Source: Casp-actino8 sp964513215
Lineage (GTDB): Bacteria; Actinomycetota; Acidimicrobiia; Acidimicrobiales; Ilumatobacteraceae
Direction of reading: 5' to 3'
DNA length: 56,730 bases
Assembly: GCA_964513215.1 (NCBI GenBank)
Contig: CAZELU010000008.1
Location: forward strand, 1-56,730
A program made the position numbers and the translations under genes. The first letter of the stretch is position 1; every line of letters starts with the position of its first letter. Positions 40,496 to 49,125 of the stretch are shown one piece after another. The notes below the pieces were generated by a model that saw only the letters and a program-made list of their open reading frames with translations, was not told where the DNA came from and did no database searches.

Positions 40496-41514
40496 TGGCA
40501 CGCGACGACGCTCCGTGGCGGCCGAGCAATCTGGCCAAGGCGGCGCGAGCCGGTGACGTCGTCGAGCGCCTCGCGACACCGATCGTGAAGCGCGTGAAGA
40601 AGCGCGGCTTTCCGTACACCGCCCCCACCACACCGCGCGGTGTGGAGGTGCCGTCCGACGAGCCGAAGCTGGGCGCCGATTACGACACGCGGTGGGCTCG
40701 TCGCGCTCCGGCGCGCGCGGCCCGGCGTTTCATCGTCGGTGGTCCGGTTCGCCTGATGGTGCGCGGCATCGCCAGTCCGAGTGTGTACGGAACCGATCGA
40801 CTCTCCGATCTGGCTCGCCTCGACGACGCTCCCCCGTTGATCTTCACGCCGAATCACCATTCGCATCTCGACACCGCGATCATGGCGTCGGTCGTCCCCG
40901 AACCCTGGCGATCGAAGCTCGTCGTCGCGGCGGCCGCCGACTACTTCTTCGACAAGCGCTGGAAGGCCACCATGGCTGCGTTGTCGCTGAACGCGATTCC
41001 GATCGACCGAGAAGTGACGGGACGCAAGTCGTCCGACATGATCAAGGCTCTCGTCGAAGACGGGTGGAGTCTCGTGATCTATCCCGAGGGCGGCCGCTCA
41101 CCCGACGGGTGGGGTCAAGAGTTCAAAGGTGGCGCGGCGTACCTGTCGAGTCGCACCGGTGCCTCCGTGGTTCCGGTGTTCATCGACGGAACCGGTTCGA
41201 TCTTCGGCAAAGGCATGAAGCGTCCACGACCGGGAACCACCAAGGTGGTGTTCGGCCATCCGATGTCCGGACTCGAGGGCGAGAACACCCGTCGATTCGC
41301 GGCCCGTATCGAAAAAGCCGTCACGGCGCTGGGCGACGAATCGCTCACCGACTACTGGAGTGCGCGCCAACGCGCGGCGCGCAACGAGAACCCTGCGCTG
41401 ACCGGGCCCGACTACACCGGCTGGCGACGTCAATGGGCTCTCTCGGAACGGCGTGCCCTCGGCACCGCCGGGCAACGACGTCGACAGAAGAGGCGTTGGC
41501 CCGACCTGGGCTGA
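40495..41514 (+). CDS. PlsC-type 1-acyl-glycerol-3-phosphate acyltransferase family protein
   Basis: A 339-residue lysophospholipid acyltransferase. The catalytic NHHSHLD (NHx4D) is at 120-126 and the phosphate-binding YPEGGRS at 196-202, spaced as in PlsC. The first 95 residues are a basic extension not found in minimal PlsC proteins, and the C-terminus is very Arg-rich. It would transfer an acyl group from acyl-CoA to a lysolipid or other alcohol at the membrane. ATG 40495 overlaps the LarA-like gene's stop, making it the last gene of the coupled operon. Confidence 0.87.
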   Translation: MARDDAPWRPSNLAKAARAGDVVERLATPIVKRVKKRGFPYTAPTTPRGVEVPSDEPKLGADYDTRWARRAPARAARRFIVGGPVRLMVRGIASPSVYGTDRLSDLARLDDAPPLIFTPNHHSHLDTAIMASVVPEPWRSKLVVAAAADYFFDKRWKATMAALSLNAIPIDREVTGRKSSDMIKALVEDGWSLVIYPEGGRSPDGWGQEFKGGAAYLSSRTGASVVPVFIDGTGSIFGKGMKRPRPGTTKVVFGHPMSGLEGENTRRFAARIEKAVTALGDESLTDYWSARQRAARNENPALTGPDYTGWRRQWALSERRALGTAGQRRRQKRRWPDLG

Positions 41515-41529
41515 CCACTCGGGAGCGCG

Positions 41530-42105
41530 CTACGGCTGTGGGTTCTTGGTACGGGCCGGAATGTTGATCTCGTCACCCGGCAGGATCACGACACTCGAGT
41601 CGACCCAGCCATTGGCGGCCAGCAACGCCGACACTTCCACACCCCACTTGTCGGCGATGCGCGACAACGAGTCTCCGGCCTCCACCACGTACTTGCCCTG
41701 ACCCGGCTGCGGACCAGGTGCGGTGGTGTCGACCGGAATCGGCATACCGGGCAACGTGGTGGTGGCATTGGCGGCACCGGGCGGAATGAGGATCACTTGT
41801 CCGGGTGACAGCGGATGCAAGATGCCGTCGGCCCAGGCGTTGTAACTCGCGATGTCTTCGGCCTTCACGCCGAATCGCGACGCGATGGCGTACATCGAGT
41901 CGCCCGCGAGCACGGTGTACGTGAGCGGCGGCGGCAGAGTGTTGGCCGGATCGACTGTGACGACGACCGACGGCGGCGTGGTGGCGTAGTTGGTGGACGT
42001 GAGCGGACGCAACGTGGTGGACGATGCGTTGGGATCACTGCCGCAGGCAACCACACCGAACGATGCGGACGCGATCACGATGGCGCTCACGAGGGGTCGA
42101 CGCAC
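41530..42105 (-). CDS. LysM-domain lipoprotein
   Basis: A 191-residue secreted protein. An N-terminal signal peptide (SAIVIASASFGVVAC) ends in a lipobox cysteine, then a Thr/Pro-rich spacer and two LysM repeats (YTVLAGDSMYAIASRFGV, about residues 62-110, and YVVEAGDSLSRIADKWGV, about 140-185). LysM binds the glycan backbone of peptidoglycan, so it is a cell-envelope anchor protein. GTG 42105 is preferred to TTG 42114 because TAGATT lies 7 bases upstream. No enzymatic domain is attached. Confidence 0.83.
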   Translation of the reverse strand: MRRPLVSAIVIASASFGVVACGSDPNASSTTLRPLTSTNYATTPPSVVVTVDPANTLPPPLTYTVLAGDSMYAIASRFGVKAEDIASYNAWADGILHPLSPGQVILIPPGAANATTTLPGMPIPVDTTAPGPQPGQGKYVVEAGDSLSRIADKWGVEVSALLAANGWVDSSVVILPGDEINIPARTKNPQP

Positions 42106-42112
42106 GGCCGAC

Positions 42113-42118
42113 AATCTA
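42113..42118 (-). promoter_or_regulatory. -10 box (TAGATT) of the LysM gene
   Basis: TAGATT on the reverse strand lies 7 bases before GTG 42105, just upstream of the end of gltD, giving the LysM gene its own near-leaderless promoter. Confidence 0.42.
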
Positions 42119-42120
42119 CT

Positions 42121-43572
42121 TCAGACCATGGGGCGATCAGTGGGCAGCACCGGCGCCGGCAGCGTCGTTTCGCCCATCAGATACGCATCCACACCCGCGG
42201 CACACGCGCGCCCTTCGGCGATGGCCCACACGATGAGACTCTGGCCACGTCCCATGTCTCCGGCCACGAACACACCGGGCACACTGCTCATGTACGCGTC
42301 GTTGCGCTTGACGTTGCCCCGGTCGTCGAGGGTCACGCCCAACTCGTCGAGCCAGCCACCCTTTTCGGGTCCGACGAAGCCCATGGCGAGGAACACGAAA
42401 TCGGCAGGAATCTCGCGATCGGAACCTTCGACCTTCACGAACCGTCCGTCGCGCATCTCGACCTCGTGCACGAGCAGAGCCCGCACACGACCGTTGCCGT
42501 CGTCGACGAAGCGTTCGGTGTTGACGCTGTACACGCGGTCGCCACCCTCTTCGTGCGCCGACGACACGCGGTACACCATCGCGTACTGCGGCCACGGGTT
42601 CGCGCCAGCCCGCTCTTCCGGCGGACGAGGCATGATCTCGATCTGCGTCACCGATGCGGCACCTTGACGATGTGCCGTTCCGAGACAGTCGGCGCCGGTG
42701 TCGCCACCACCGATGATCACCACGTGCTTGCCGTTCACGTCGATGGGCGACGCGCCGAGATCACCTTCCTGCACCTTGTTGGCGAAGGGCAGATACTCCA
42801 TCGCCTGATGAACCCCGCCGAGTTCGCGACCCGGCACCGGCAGATCGCGCCAGGCCGTCGCACCGCAGGCCAAGACCACCGCGTCGTACGTGGCGGTGAG
42901 GACTCCGATGTCGATGTTCTGGCCGACGATCGCATTGGTGCGGAACTCGGTCCCCTCGGCTTCCATCTGCGCGAGGCGACGATCGAGATGGCGCTTTTCC
43001 ATCTTGAACTCGGGAATGCCGTAACGAAGCAGTCCGCCGATGCGATCGGCGCGCTCGAGCACCACGACCTCGTGACCCGCGCGTGTGAGTTGCTGCGCCA
43101 CCGCCAAACCGGCTGGGCCCGAACCGATCACGGCGACGCGCTTGCCGGTCTTCACACTCGGCATCTGCGGCACGACCCAGCCTTCGTCCCAGGCCCGGTC
43201 GATGATCTCGACTTCCACCTGCTTGATGGCCACCGGGTCGGCGTTGATTCCGAGCACACACGCCGACTCGCACGGAGCCGGACACAGGCGGCCGGTGAAC
43301 TCGGGGAAGTTGTTGGTGGCGTGCAAGCGGTCGATCGCGTCCTGCCAGTGCTCGCGGTACACGAGGTCGTTCCAGTCGGGAATGAGGTTCCCGAGTGGAC
43401 ACCCGTTGTTGCAGAACGGAATACCACAATCCATGCACCGGCCGGCCTGACGCTTCAGGGCGTCGCGGTCGAACGGTTCGTAGACCTCTTTCCAGTCACG
43501 CAGGCGAACCGGAACCGGACGACGCGACGGCGCCTCGCGGTTCCACTTCAGGAAGCCGGTCGTCTCACCCAT
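42121..43572 (-). CDS. gltD: Glutamate synthase small subunit
   Basis: A 483-residue NADPH-dependent GltD. The N-terminal iron-sulfur region has CMDCGIPFC, GCPLGNLIPDWN and CPAPCESACV. FAD- and NADPH-binding Rossmann motifs follow at VAVIGSGPAGLA (near 146-157) and VVIIGGGDTGADC (near 285-297). The C-terminal FVAGDMGRGQSLIVWAIAEGR binds FAD. It supplies electrons to GltB for glutamate formation. ATG 43572 overlaps the gltB stop by 8 bases, coupling their translation. Confidence 0.96.
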   Translation of the reverse strand: MGETTGFLKWNREAPSRRPVPVRLRDWKEVYEPFDRDALKRQAGRCMDCGIPFCNNGCPLGNLIPDWNDLVYREHWQDAIDRLHATNNFPEFTGRLCPAPCESACVLGINADPVAIKQVEVEIIDRAWDEGWVVPQMPSVKTGKRVAVIGSGPAGLAVAQQLTRAGHEVVVLERADRIGGLLRYGIPEFKMEKRHLDRRLAQMEAEGTEFRTNAIVGQNIDIGVLTATYDAVVLACGATAWRDLPVPGRELGGVHQAMEYLPFANKVQEGDLGASPIDVNGKHVVIIGGGDTGADCLGTAHRQGAASVTQIEIMPRPPEERAGANPWPQYAMVYRVSSAHEEGGDRVYSVNTERFVDDGNGRVRALLVHEVEMRDGRFVKVEGSDREIPADFVFLAMGFVGPEKGGWLDELGVTLDDRGNVKRNDAYMSSVPGVFVAGDMGRGQSLIVWAIAEGRACAAGVDAYLMGETTLPAPVLPTDRPMV

Positions 43573-46500
43573 TGGTGCTCTCCATCACTCGCTGCAACGT
43601 CTGTTCTTCGGAGAGTCCCTGTCGACGAGACTCCTCCATGACCGTGAGCACACGCTTGAAGTCGCGCGGCATCACCTTGCGGAAGTGCGAGACCTCGGCG
43701 TCCCACGCGCCGAGGATCCGGCCACCCACCGCACTGCCGGTCTCTTCGGTGTGAGCCGTGATGGTGGTGCGCAAGAAGTCGACATCGGTCGGGTCGAGCG
43801 GTTCGAGATCGACCAATTCGTAGTTGACCTTGGCCGCGAACACCTCGTTCGGGTCGTACACGTACGCGATACCGCCCGACATTCCGGCCGCGAAGTTGCG
43901 GCCGGTCGGACCGAGCACGACCACGCGCCCGCCCGTCATGTACTCGCACCCGTGGTCGCCCACGCCCTCCACCACCGCGGTGGCACCGGAGTTGCGAACA
44001 CAGAACCGCTCGCCCACGAGACCGCGCAAGTAGATCTCGCCGCCGGTCGCGCCGTAGCCGATCACGTTGCCGGCGATCACGTTGTCTTCGGCCTCGAAAA
44101 CGGCGTCGCGGTCGGGGCGAACCACCAGACGGCCGCCCGACAAACCCTTGCCGAGATAGTCGTTGGAGTCGCCTTCGAGACGCATGGTGATTCCGCGCGG
44201 GACGAACGCGCCGAAACTCTGACCGGCCGAACCGCGGAAGTCGATTTGAATGGTGTCGTCGGGCAGACCCGCACCTTTCCAGCGACGGGTGACCGCATGT
44301 CCGAGCATCGTGCCGACCGTACGGTTCACGTTGCGAATCGAGACCGCGAATCGAACGGCCTCGCCCTTCTCGATCGCGTCCTTCGAACGAGCGATCAACT
44401 CGTTGTCGAGCGCTTCCGAGAGACCGTGATCCTGGGCGACCGTCTGACGGCTCGATTGACCGTACGGATTCTGTGCCGGCGCGAGGATGGGTGCCAGGTC
44501 GAGACCCTTGGCCTTCCAGTGCGCAACGGCTTTCACCGTGTCGATCGCGTCGCTGTGTCCGACCATCTCGGCGATCGAGCGGAATCCGAGTTGCGCCATG
44601 ATCTCGCGCACTTCCTCGGCCACGAACTCGAAGAAGTTCACGACGAACTCGGGCTTGCCCGAGAAGCGCTTGCGCAGTTCGGGATTCTGAGTGGCCACGC
44701 CCACCGGGCAGGTGTCGAGGTGGCAGACACGCATCATGATGCAGCCGCTCACCACCAACGGTGCGGTCGCGAAGCCGAACTCTTCGGCCCCGAGCAACGC
44801 GGCGATCACGACGTCGCGGCCGGTCTTCATCTGGCCGTCGGCCTGAACGACGATGCGATCGCGCAGACCGTTGAGCATGAGCGTCTGCTGAGTCTCGGCC
44901 AGGCCGAGTTCCCACGGTGCGCCGGCATGCTTGAGCGACGTGAGAGGCGATGCGCCGGTACCACCGTCGTGCCCGGAGATCAGAACCACGTCGGCCTTGG
45001 CCTTGCTGACTCCGGCCGCCACGGTCCCGACGCCGACTTCGGCCACCAGCTTCACGTGCACGCGGGCCGACGGGTTCGAGTTCTTCAGGTCGTGGATGAG
45101 CTGCTTGAGATCCTCGATCGAATAGATGTCGTGGTGCGGCGGCGGACTGATGAGTCCGACACCGGGAGTGGAGTGACGTGTCTTGGCCACCCACGGATAC
45201 ACCTTGTGACCGGGCAACTGCCCGCCCTCACCGGGCTTGGCTCCTTGTGCCATCTTGATCTGCAGATCGTCGGCGTTCACGAGGTACTCGCTCGTGACTC
45301 CGAAACGACCGGAGGCGACTTGCTTGATGGCCGAGCGCCGCTGCGGGTCGTAGAGACGTTCGGGATCTTCGCCGCCCTCACCGGTGTTGCTCTTGCCGCC
45401 GATCGAGTTCATGGCGATGGCCAGCGTCTCGTGCGCTTCGGCCGAGATCGAGCCGTAACTCATGGCGCCGGTGGAGAAGCGCTTCACGATCTCCGACACC
45501 GGTTCGACCTCGTCGATCGGAACCGGCGGCCGCTGACCCGTCTTCAATTCGAAGAGACCACGCAACGTCGCAAGATTCCGCGACTGGTCGTCGACGGCCT
45601 TGGTGTACTGCTTGAAGATGTCGTAGCGCTTGGCCCGTGTGGCGTGCTGCAGGCGGTACACCGTCTCGGGATTGAAGAGGTGGAACTCACCCTCACGACG
45701 CCACTGGTATTCACCACCGAGGTCGAGTTTGCGGTGGGCCCGGTGTTCGGGATTCTTCGGATGAGCCGTGGCGTGGCGGGCCGACACTTCGGCCGCGAGC
45801 TCGTCGAGGCCGATTCCACCCAGGCGACTCACGGTTCCGGTGAAGTATTCGTCGACCAGTTCGGAACCCAGACCGATGGCTTCGAAGATCTGTGCGCCGG
45901 TGTACGACGCAACGGTGCTCACACCCATCTTCGACATGATCTTGAGCACACCCTTACCCGAGGCCTTGATGTACTTCTTGACGGCCGCGTGGGCATCGAC
46001 TCCGCCCAAGCCGTGCAGATCTTCGCGGATCATGTCCTCGATCGACTCGAAGGCCAGGTACGGGTTCACGGCCCCGGCTCCGAATCCGATGAGCAGAGCC
46101 ATGTGGTGAACTTCGCGCGCGTCTCCGCACTCGACCACGAGCCCGGCCTGCGTGCGCTTCTTCTCGCGCACGAGGTGGTGGTGGACCGCCGCGGTCAGCA
46201 GCAACGACGGGATGGGTGCCAACGCTTCGTCGCTGTTGCGGTCGGACAACACGATCACGCGGGCCCCGGCTTCGATGGCCGACGACACCTCGGCGCGGAT
46301 CTCGTCGAGCGCCGACTTCAGCGCCGCACCTCCGCCCGACACGCGATACAGACCCGACACGACGTGCGCGTGCAGTTCGGGGAACGACCCTTCGTCGTCG
46401 GCGTGAATGATGCGAGCCAGTTCGTCGTTGTCGATGATCGGGAACGGCAGCACCAATTGGCGGCAACTTCCCGGACCGGGCTCGAGCAGATTGCCCTCGG

Positions 46501-48127
46501 GTCCGATGGTTGATCCGACGCTCGTGACCACCTCTTCGCGGATTGCGTCGAGCGGCGGGTTGGTCACCTGGGCGAACAACTGCTGGAAGTAGTCGAACAA
46601 CAGACGCGGACGATCGGACAGCACCGCGATCGGGGTGTCGGTGCCCATCGATCCGATCGGCTCGGCCCCGGTCTTGGCCATCGGCGCGAGGATGATCTTC
46701 AACTCTTCGTGCGTGTACCCGAACACCTGCTGACGGCGCAGCACGCTCGAGTGGCTGTGCACGACGTGCTCGCGCTCGGGCAGATCGTCGAACGAGATGA
46801 GACCCTCGTCGAGCCACTCCTGATACGGCTCGGCCGACGCCAACTGCTGCTTGATCTCCTCGTCGTCGACGATGCGACCCTGGGCCGTGTCGATGAGGAA
46901 CATGCGACCCGGCTGCAGACGACCCTTCTTCAACACCCGCGACTGATCGACGTCGATGACGCCGACTTCGGACGCCATGACGACCAAACCGTCGTCGAGC
47001 ACCCAGTAACGACTGGGACGCAGACCATTGCGATCGAGCACCGCTCCGATCAACGTTCCGTCGGTGAACGCGACCGAGGCCGGTCCGTCCCACGGCTCCA
47101 TGAGCGAGGAGTGGAATCGGTAGAACGCGCGCTTCGCGGCGTCCATGGTCTCGTGGTTCTCCCAAGCTTCCGGGATCATCATGAGCACGGCGTGCGGCAG
47201 TGAACGTCCACCGAGGTGCAGCAACTCGAGGACCTCGTCGAAACTGGCCGAGTCGCTTCCGCCGGGCGTGCAGATCGGGAATGCGCGCTCGAGGCCCGGG
47301 ATGATCTGGCTCTTCAACAACGCTTCACGCGTGCGCATCCAGTTGCGGTTGCCCTGCACGGTGTTGATCTCGCCGTTGTGCGCGATGAAGCGGTACGGGT
47401 GGGCCAACGGCCACGACGGGAACGTGTTGGTGGAGAAGCGACTGTGCACCAGAGCCACCGCGCTCTCGATGCGCTCATCGGCCAGATCGGGGTAGAACGC
47501 ACCCAACTGCGGCGTGGTGAACATGCCCTTGTAGACGATGGTCCGACTCGACAGCGACGGGAAATACGTCTTCTGCTCGGCCGGCAACTCGTGCTCGATG
47601 CGCTTACGTGCCACGAACACCTTGCGATCGAGAGCGATCCCGCTCGAACCGGCCGCATCACCGATGAACAACTGCTTGAACGACGGCATCACCTGGCGCG
47701 CGCTCGCACCGAGGCAGGACGGATCGACGGGGACCGAACGCCATCCGATCACGCGCAGGCCCTCGTCGGCCACGATCGACTCGATGGTCGCCTGAGCCTT
47801 CTCGGCGTACACCGTGTCGGCCGGCAAGAACGCCATACCCACCGCATAGGCGCCGGCGGCTGGCAGTTCGAACGACACCACTGCGCGCAAGAAGCGATCG
47901 GGAACCTGGATGAGGATGCCGGCCCCGTCACCGGTGTCGGCTTCGGCGCCAGTGGCGCCACGGTGTTCGAGATTGCAGAGTGCACCGAGGCCGCGGGCGA
48001 CGATGTCGTGCGATGCGCGGCCATGAATGTCGGCCACGAACGAGACACCGCAGGCGTCGTGCTCGAAGCGCGGGTCGTAGAGACCGTGCTTGGCCGGGAG
48101 TCCGGCCTCGTTCAGGGGAATGTTCAT
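43565..48127 (-). CDS. gltB: Glutamate synthase large subunit
   Basis: A 1520-residue GltB. The class II amidotransferase domain begins after a short propeptide at Cys26 (DACGVSF), which becomes the N-terminal nucleophile. The central and FMN-binding synthase domains follow, with the 3Fe-4S motif CIMMRVCHLDTC, and the C-terminal beta-helix domain (GGRLVVRPDRDA, NVIAGNVIGYGATGG). It makes two glutamates from glutamine and 2-oxoglutarate. ATG 48127 is preferred over ATG 48133 because GAGAAAG lies 6 bases upstream. It is transcribed from a promoter at 48201-48229. Confidence 0.96.
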   Translation of the reverse strand: MNIPLNEAGLPAKHGLYDPRFEHDACGVSFVADIHGRASHDIVARGLGALCNLEHRGATGAEADTGDGAGILIQVPDRFLRAVVSFELPAAGAYAVGMAFLPADTVYAEKAQATIESIVADEGLRVIGWRSVPVDPSCLGASARQVMPSFKQLFIGDAAGSSGIALDRKVFVARKRIEHELPAEQKTYFPSLSSRTIVYKGMFTTPQLGAFYPDLADERIESAVALVHSRFSTNTFPSWPLAHPYRFIAHNGEINTVQGNRNWMRTREALLKSQIIPGLERAFPICTPGGSDSASFDEVLELLHLGGRSLPHAVLMMIPEAWENHETMDAAKRAFYRFHSSLMEPWDGPASVAFTDGTLIGAVLDRNGLRPSRYWVLDDGLVVMASEVGVIDVDQSRVLKKGRLQPGRMFLIDTAQGRIVDDEEIKQQLASAEPYQEWLDEGLISFDDLPEREHVVHSHSSVLRRQQVFGYTHEELKIILAPMAKTGAEPIGSMGTDTPIAVLSDRPRLLFDYFQQLFAQVTNPPLDAIREEVVTSVGSTIGPEGNLLEPGPGSCRQLVLPFPIIDNDELARIIHADDEGSFPELHAHVVSGLYRVSGGGAALKSALDEIRAEVSSAIEAGARVIVLSDRNSDEALAPIPSLLLTAAVHHHLVREKKRTQAGLVVECGDAREVHHMALLIGFGAGAVNPYLAFESIEDMIREDLHGLGGVDAHAAVKKYIKASGKGVLKIMSKMGVSTVASYTGAQIFEAIGLGSELVDEYFTGTVSRLGGIGLDELAAEVSARHATAHPKNPEHRAHRKLDLGGEYQWRREGEFHLFNPETVYRLQHATRAKRYDIFKQYTKAVDDQSRNLATLRGLFELKTGQRPPVPIDEVEPVSEIVKRFSTGAMSYGSISAEAHETLAIAMNSIGGKSNTGEGGEDPERLYDPQRRSAIKQVASGRFGVTSEYLVNADDLQIKMAQGAKPGEGGQLPGHKVYPWVAKTRHSTPGVGLISPPPHHDIYSIEDLKQLIHDLKNSNPSARVHVKLVAEVGVGTVAAGVSKAKADVVLISGHDGGTGASPLTSLKHAGAPWELGLAETQQTLMLNGLRDRIVVQADGQMKTGRDVVIAALLGAEEFGFATAPLVVSGCIMMRVCHLDTCPVGVATQNPELRKRFSGKPEFVVNFFEFVAEEVREIMAQLGFRSIAEMVGHSDAIDTVKAVAHWKAKGLDLAPILAPAQNPYGQSSRQTVAQDHGLSEALDNELIARSKDAIEKGEAVRFAVSIRNVNRTVGTMLGHAVTRRWKGAGLPDDTIQIDFRGSAGQSFGAFVPRGITMRLEGDSNDYLGKGLSGGRLVVRPDRDAVFEAEDNVIAGNVIGYGATGGEIYLRGLVGERFCVRNSGATAVVEGVGDHGCEYMTGGRVVVLGPTGRNFAAGMSGGIAYVYDPNEVFAAKVNYELVDLEPLDPTDVDFLRTTITAHTEETGSAVGGRILGAWDAEVSHFRKVMPRDFKRVLTVMEESRRQGLSEEQTLQRVMESTNG

Positions 48128-48200
48128 CGTCATCTTTCTCGGGTCCACGAACACACTGGATGTGGCCCCCGGGACGACGCTGGCCCGAACGGCAGAGCAA

Positions 48201-48229
48201 AGACTAGATGGAGGGTCGGGCCGACCCAA
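48201..48229 (-). promoter_or_regulatory. gltB: gltB promoter: -35 TTGGGT, 17-base spacer, -10 TAGTCT
   Basis: On the reverse strand TTGGGT (48224-48229) and TAGTCT (48201-48206) are separated by exactly 17 bases. This is the best two-box promoter in the window and gives a leader of about 65 bases before ATG 48127. The 135-base gap to the crotonase gene holds nothing else recognisable. Confidence 0.6.
48213..48227. promoter_or_regulatory. Palindrome GGGTCGG-G-CCGACCC inside the gltB promoter
   Basis: Seven-base perfect arms around one base lie between the -35 and -10 boxes and overlap the -35. This is a likely operator for a repressor of glutamate synthase, though a chance G+C-rich palindrome is possible. 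Confidence 0.45.
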
Positions 48230-48262
48230 CTGTTTTGCCGGCCCGATCAGGGGTGACGTACG

Positions 48263-49084
48263 TCAGGACACGTCGACGAACTGGGCCGCCCGCTTCTCGA
48301 AGTTCGACATCACGGCCTCCACCTGATTGGGTCGACCGATCAGCGAGCCGATGACGCGACGCTCCTCGGCGAACTGAGCTGCGGCGTCATGATTGGCCAG
48401 ACGATTGATGAGGACCTTGGCGCCACGCACCGCGTCGGGACTCCGACCGGCGATCTCCGCGGCCATGGCCATGGCGTCGGCGTGCGGGGTGTCCGACAGA
48501 CGCGTGGCCAGACCCAGATCGAACGCCTCGCGACCCGAGAACACCCGAGCGGTGAACACGAGTTCCTTGGCCACGTCGGGGCGCACGAGTTTCGACAACG
48601 CGAGTGTGCCGGTCATGTCGGGCACCAGACCCCAATGAACTTCGCGTACCGACATCTGCGTGTCGGGATGCACGATGCGGATGTCGGCTCCGAGTGCGAT
48701 CTGGATACCGCCACCGAGCGCGTGCCCGTGGACCGCCGCGATCACCGGTACCGGCACCTCCTGCCAGACCCACGACACCTGCTGCCCGAGATGGGTGATG
48801 CGGCCTTCGGCCATCGTGCCCGGGCTGCCTTCGGCGTTGGCTGCGTCTCCCCCGCCACCCGCCATCTGCTGGAACGATCCGAAGTCGAGTCCGGCGCAGA
48901 ACGACGAACCTTCACCCGACAGCACCACGACGCGCAGACCTTTCTCGGTCTTCAGACGCTCGCCGGCTCGGGCCAACGCGAGGAACATCTCGTTGTCGAG
49001 TGCGTTGCGCTTGTCGGCGCGATTGAGACGGACATCAGCGATGCCCTGGGAAACTGTGATGGAAACGCGATCTTCGACGGCCAT
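48263..49084 (-). CDS. Enoyl-CoA hydratase/isomerase (crotonase) family protein
   Basis: A 273-residue crotonase. Oxyanion-hole segments are FCAGLDFGSF (62-71) and HGHALGGGIQIA (119-130). The active-site segment reads VREVHWGLVPDMTGT (146-160), with Glu148 as a plausible acid/base. An insert rich in Gly (AGGGGDAANAEG) lies at 75-86. It hydrates or isomerises an enoyl-CoA in fatty-acid-type breakdown. ATG 49084 is 6 bases after CAACAT, a weak leaderless -10. It is divergent from a membrane-protein gene and not adjacent to other beta-oxidation genes. Confidence 0.88.
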   Translation of the reverse strand: MAVEDRVSITVSQGIADVRLNRADKRNALDNEMFLALARAGERLKTEKGLRVVVLSGEGSSFCAGLDFGSFQQMAGGGGDAANAEGSPGTMAEGRITHLGQQVSWVWQEVPVPVIAAVHGHALGGGIQIALGADIRIVHPDTQMSVREVHWGLVPDMTGTLALSKLVRPDVAKELVFTARVFSGREAFDLGLATRLSDTPHADAMAMAAEIAGRSPDAVRGAKVLINRLANHDAAAQFAEERRVIGSLIGRPNQVEAVMSNFEKRAAQFVDVS

Positions 49085-49090
49085 GAGTCC

Positions 49091-49096
49091 ATGTTG
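49091..49096 (-). promoter_or_regulatory. Weak -10 candidate (CAACAT) for the crotonase gene
   Basis: CAACAT on the reverse strand lies 6 bases before ATG 49084. It carries the A2 and T6 of TANNNT only. Confidence 0.3.
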
Positions 49097-49113
49097 GCAG
49101 GTTCGCGGGCTGG

Positions 49114-49119
49114 CAAACT
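49114..49119 (+). promoter_or_regulatory. Weak -10 candidate (CAAACT) for the membrane-protein gene
   Basis: CAAACT lies 6 bases before GTG 49126, in the 41-base divergent gap with the crotonase gene. No ribosome-binding site is present. Confidence 0.3.
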
Positions 49120-49125
49120 CACCGT

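Noticed and set aside
43685..46513. Very long open frame on the plus strand opposite gltB
   Set aside because: It is the antisense of gltB, whose domains are unmistakable. Long antisense frames are expected in G+C-rich genes, and this one has no recognisable domain.
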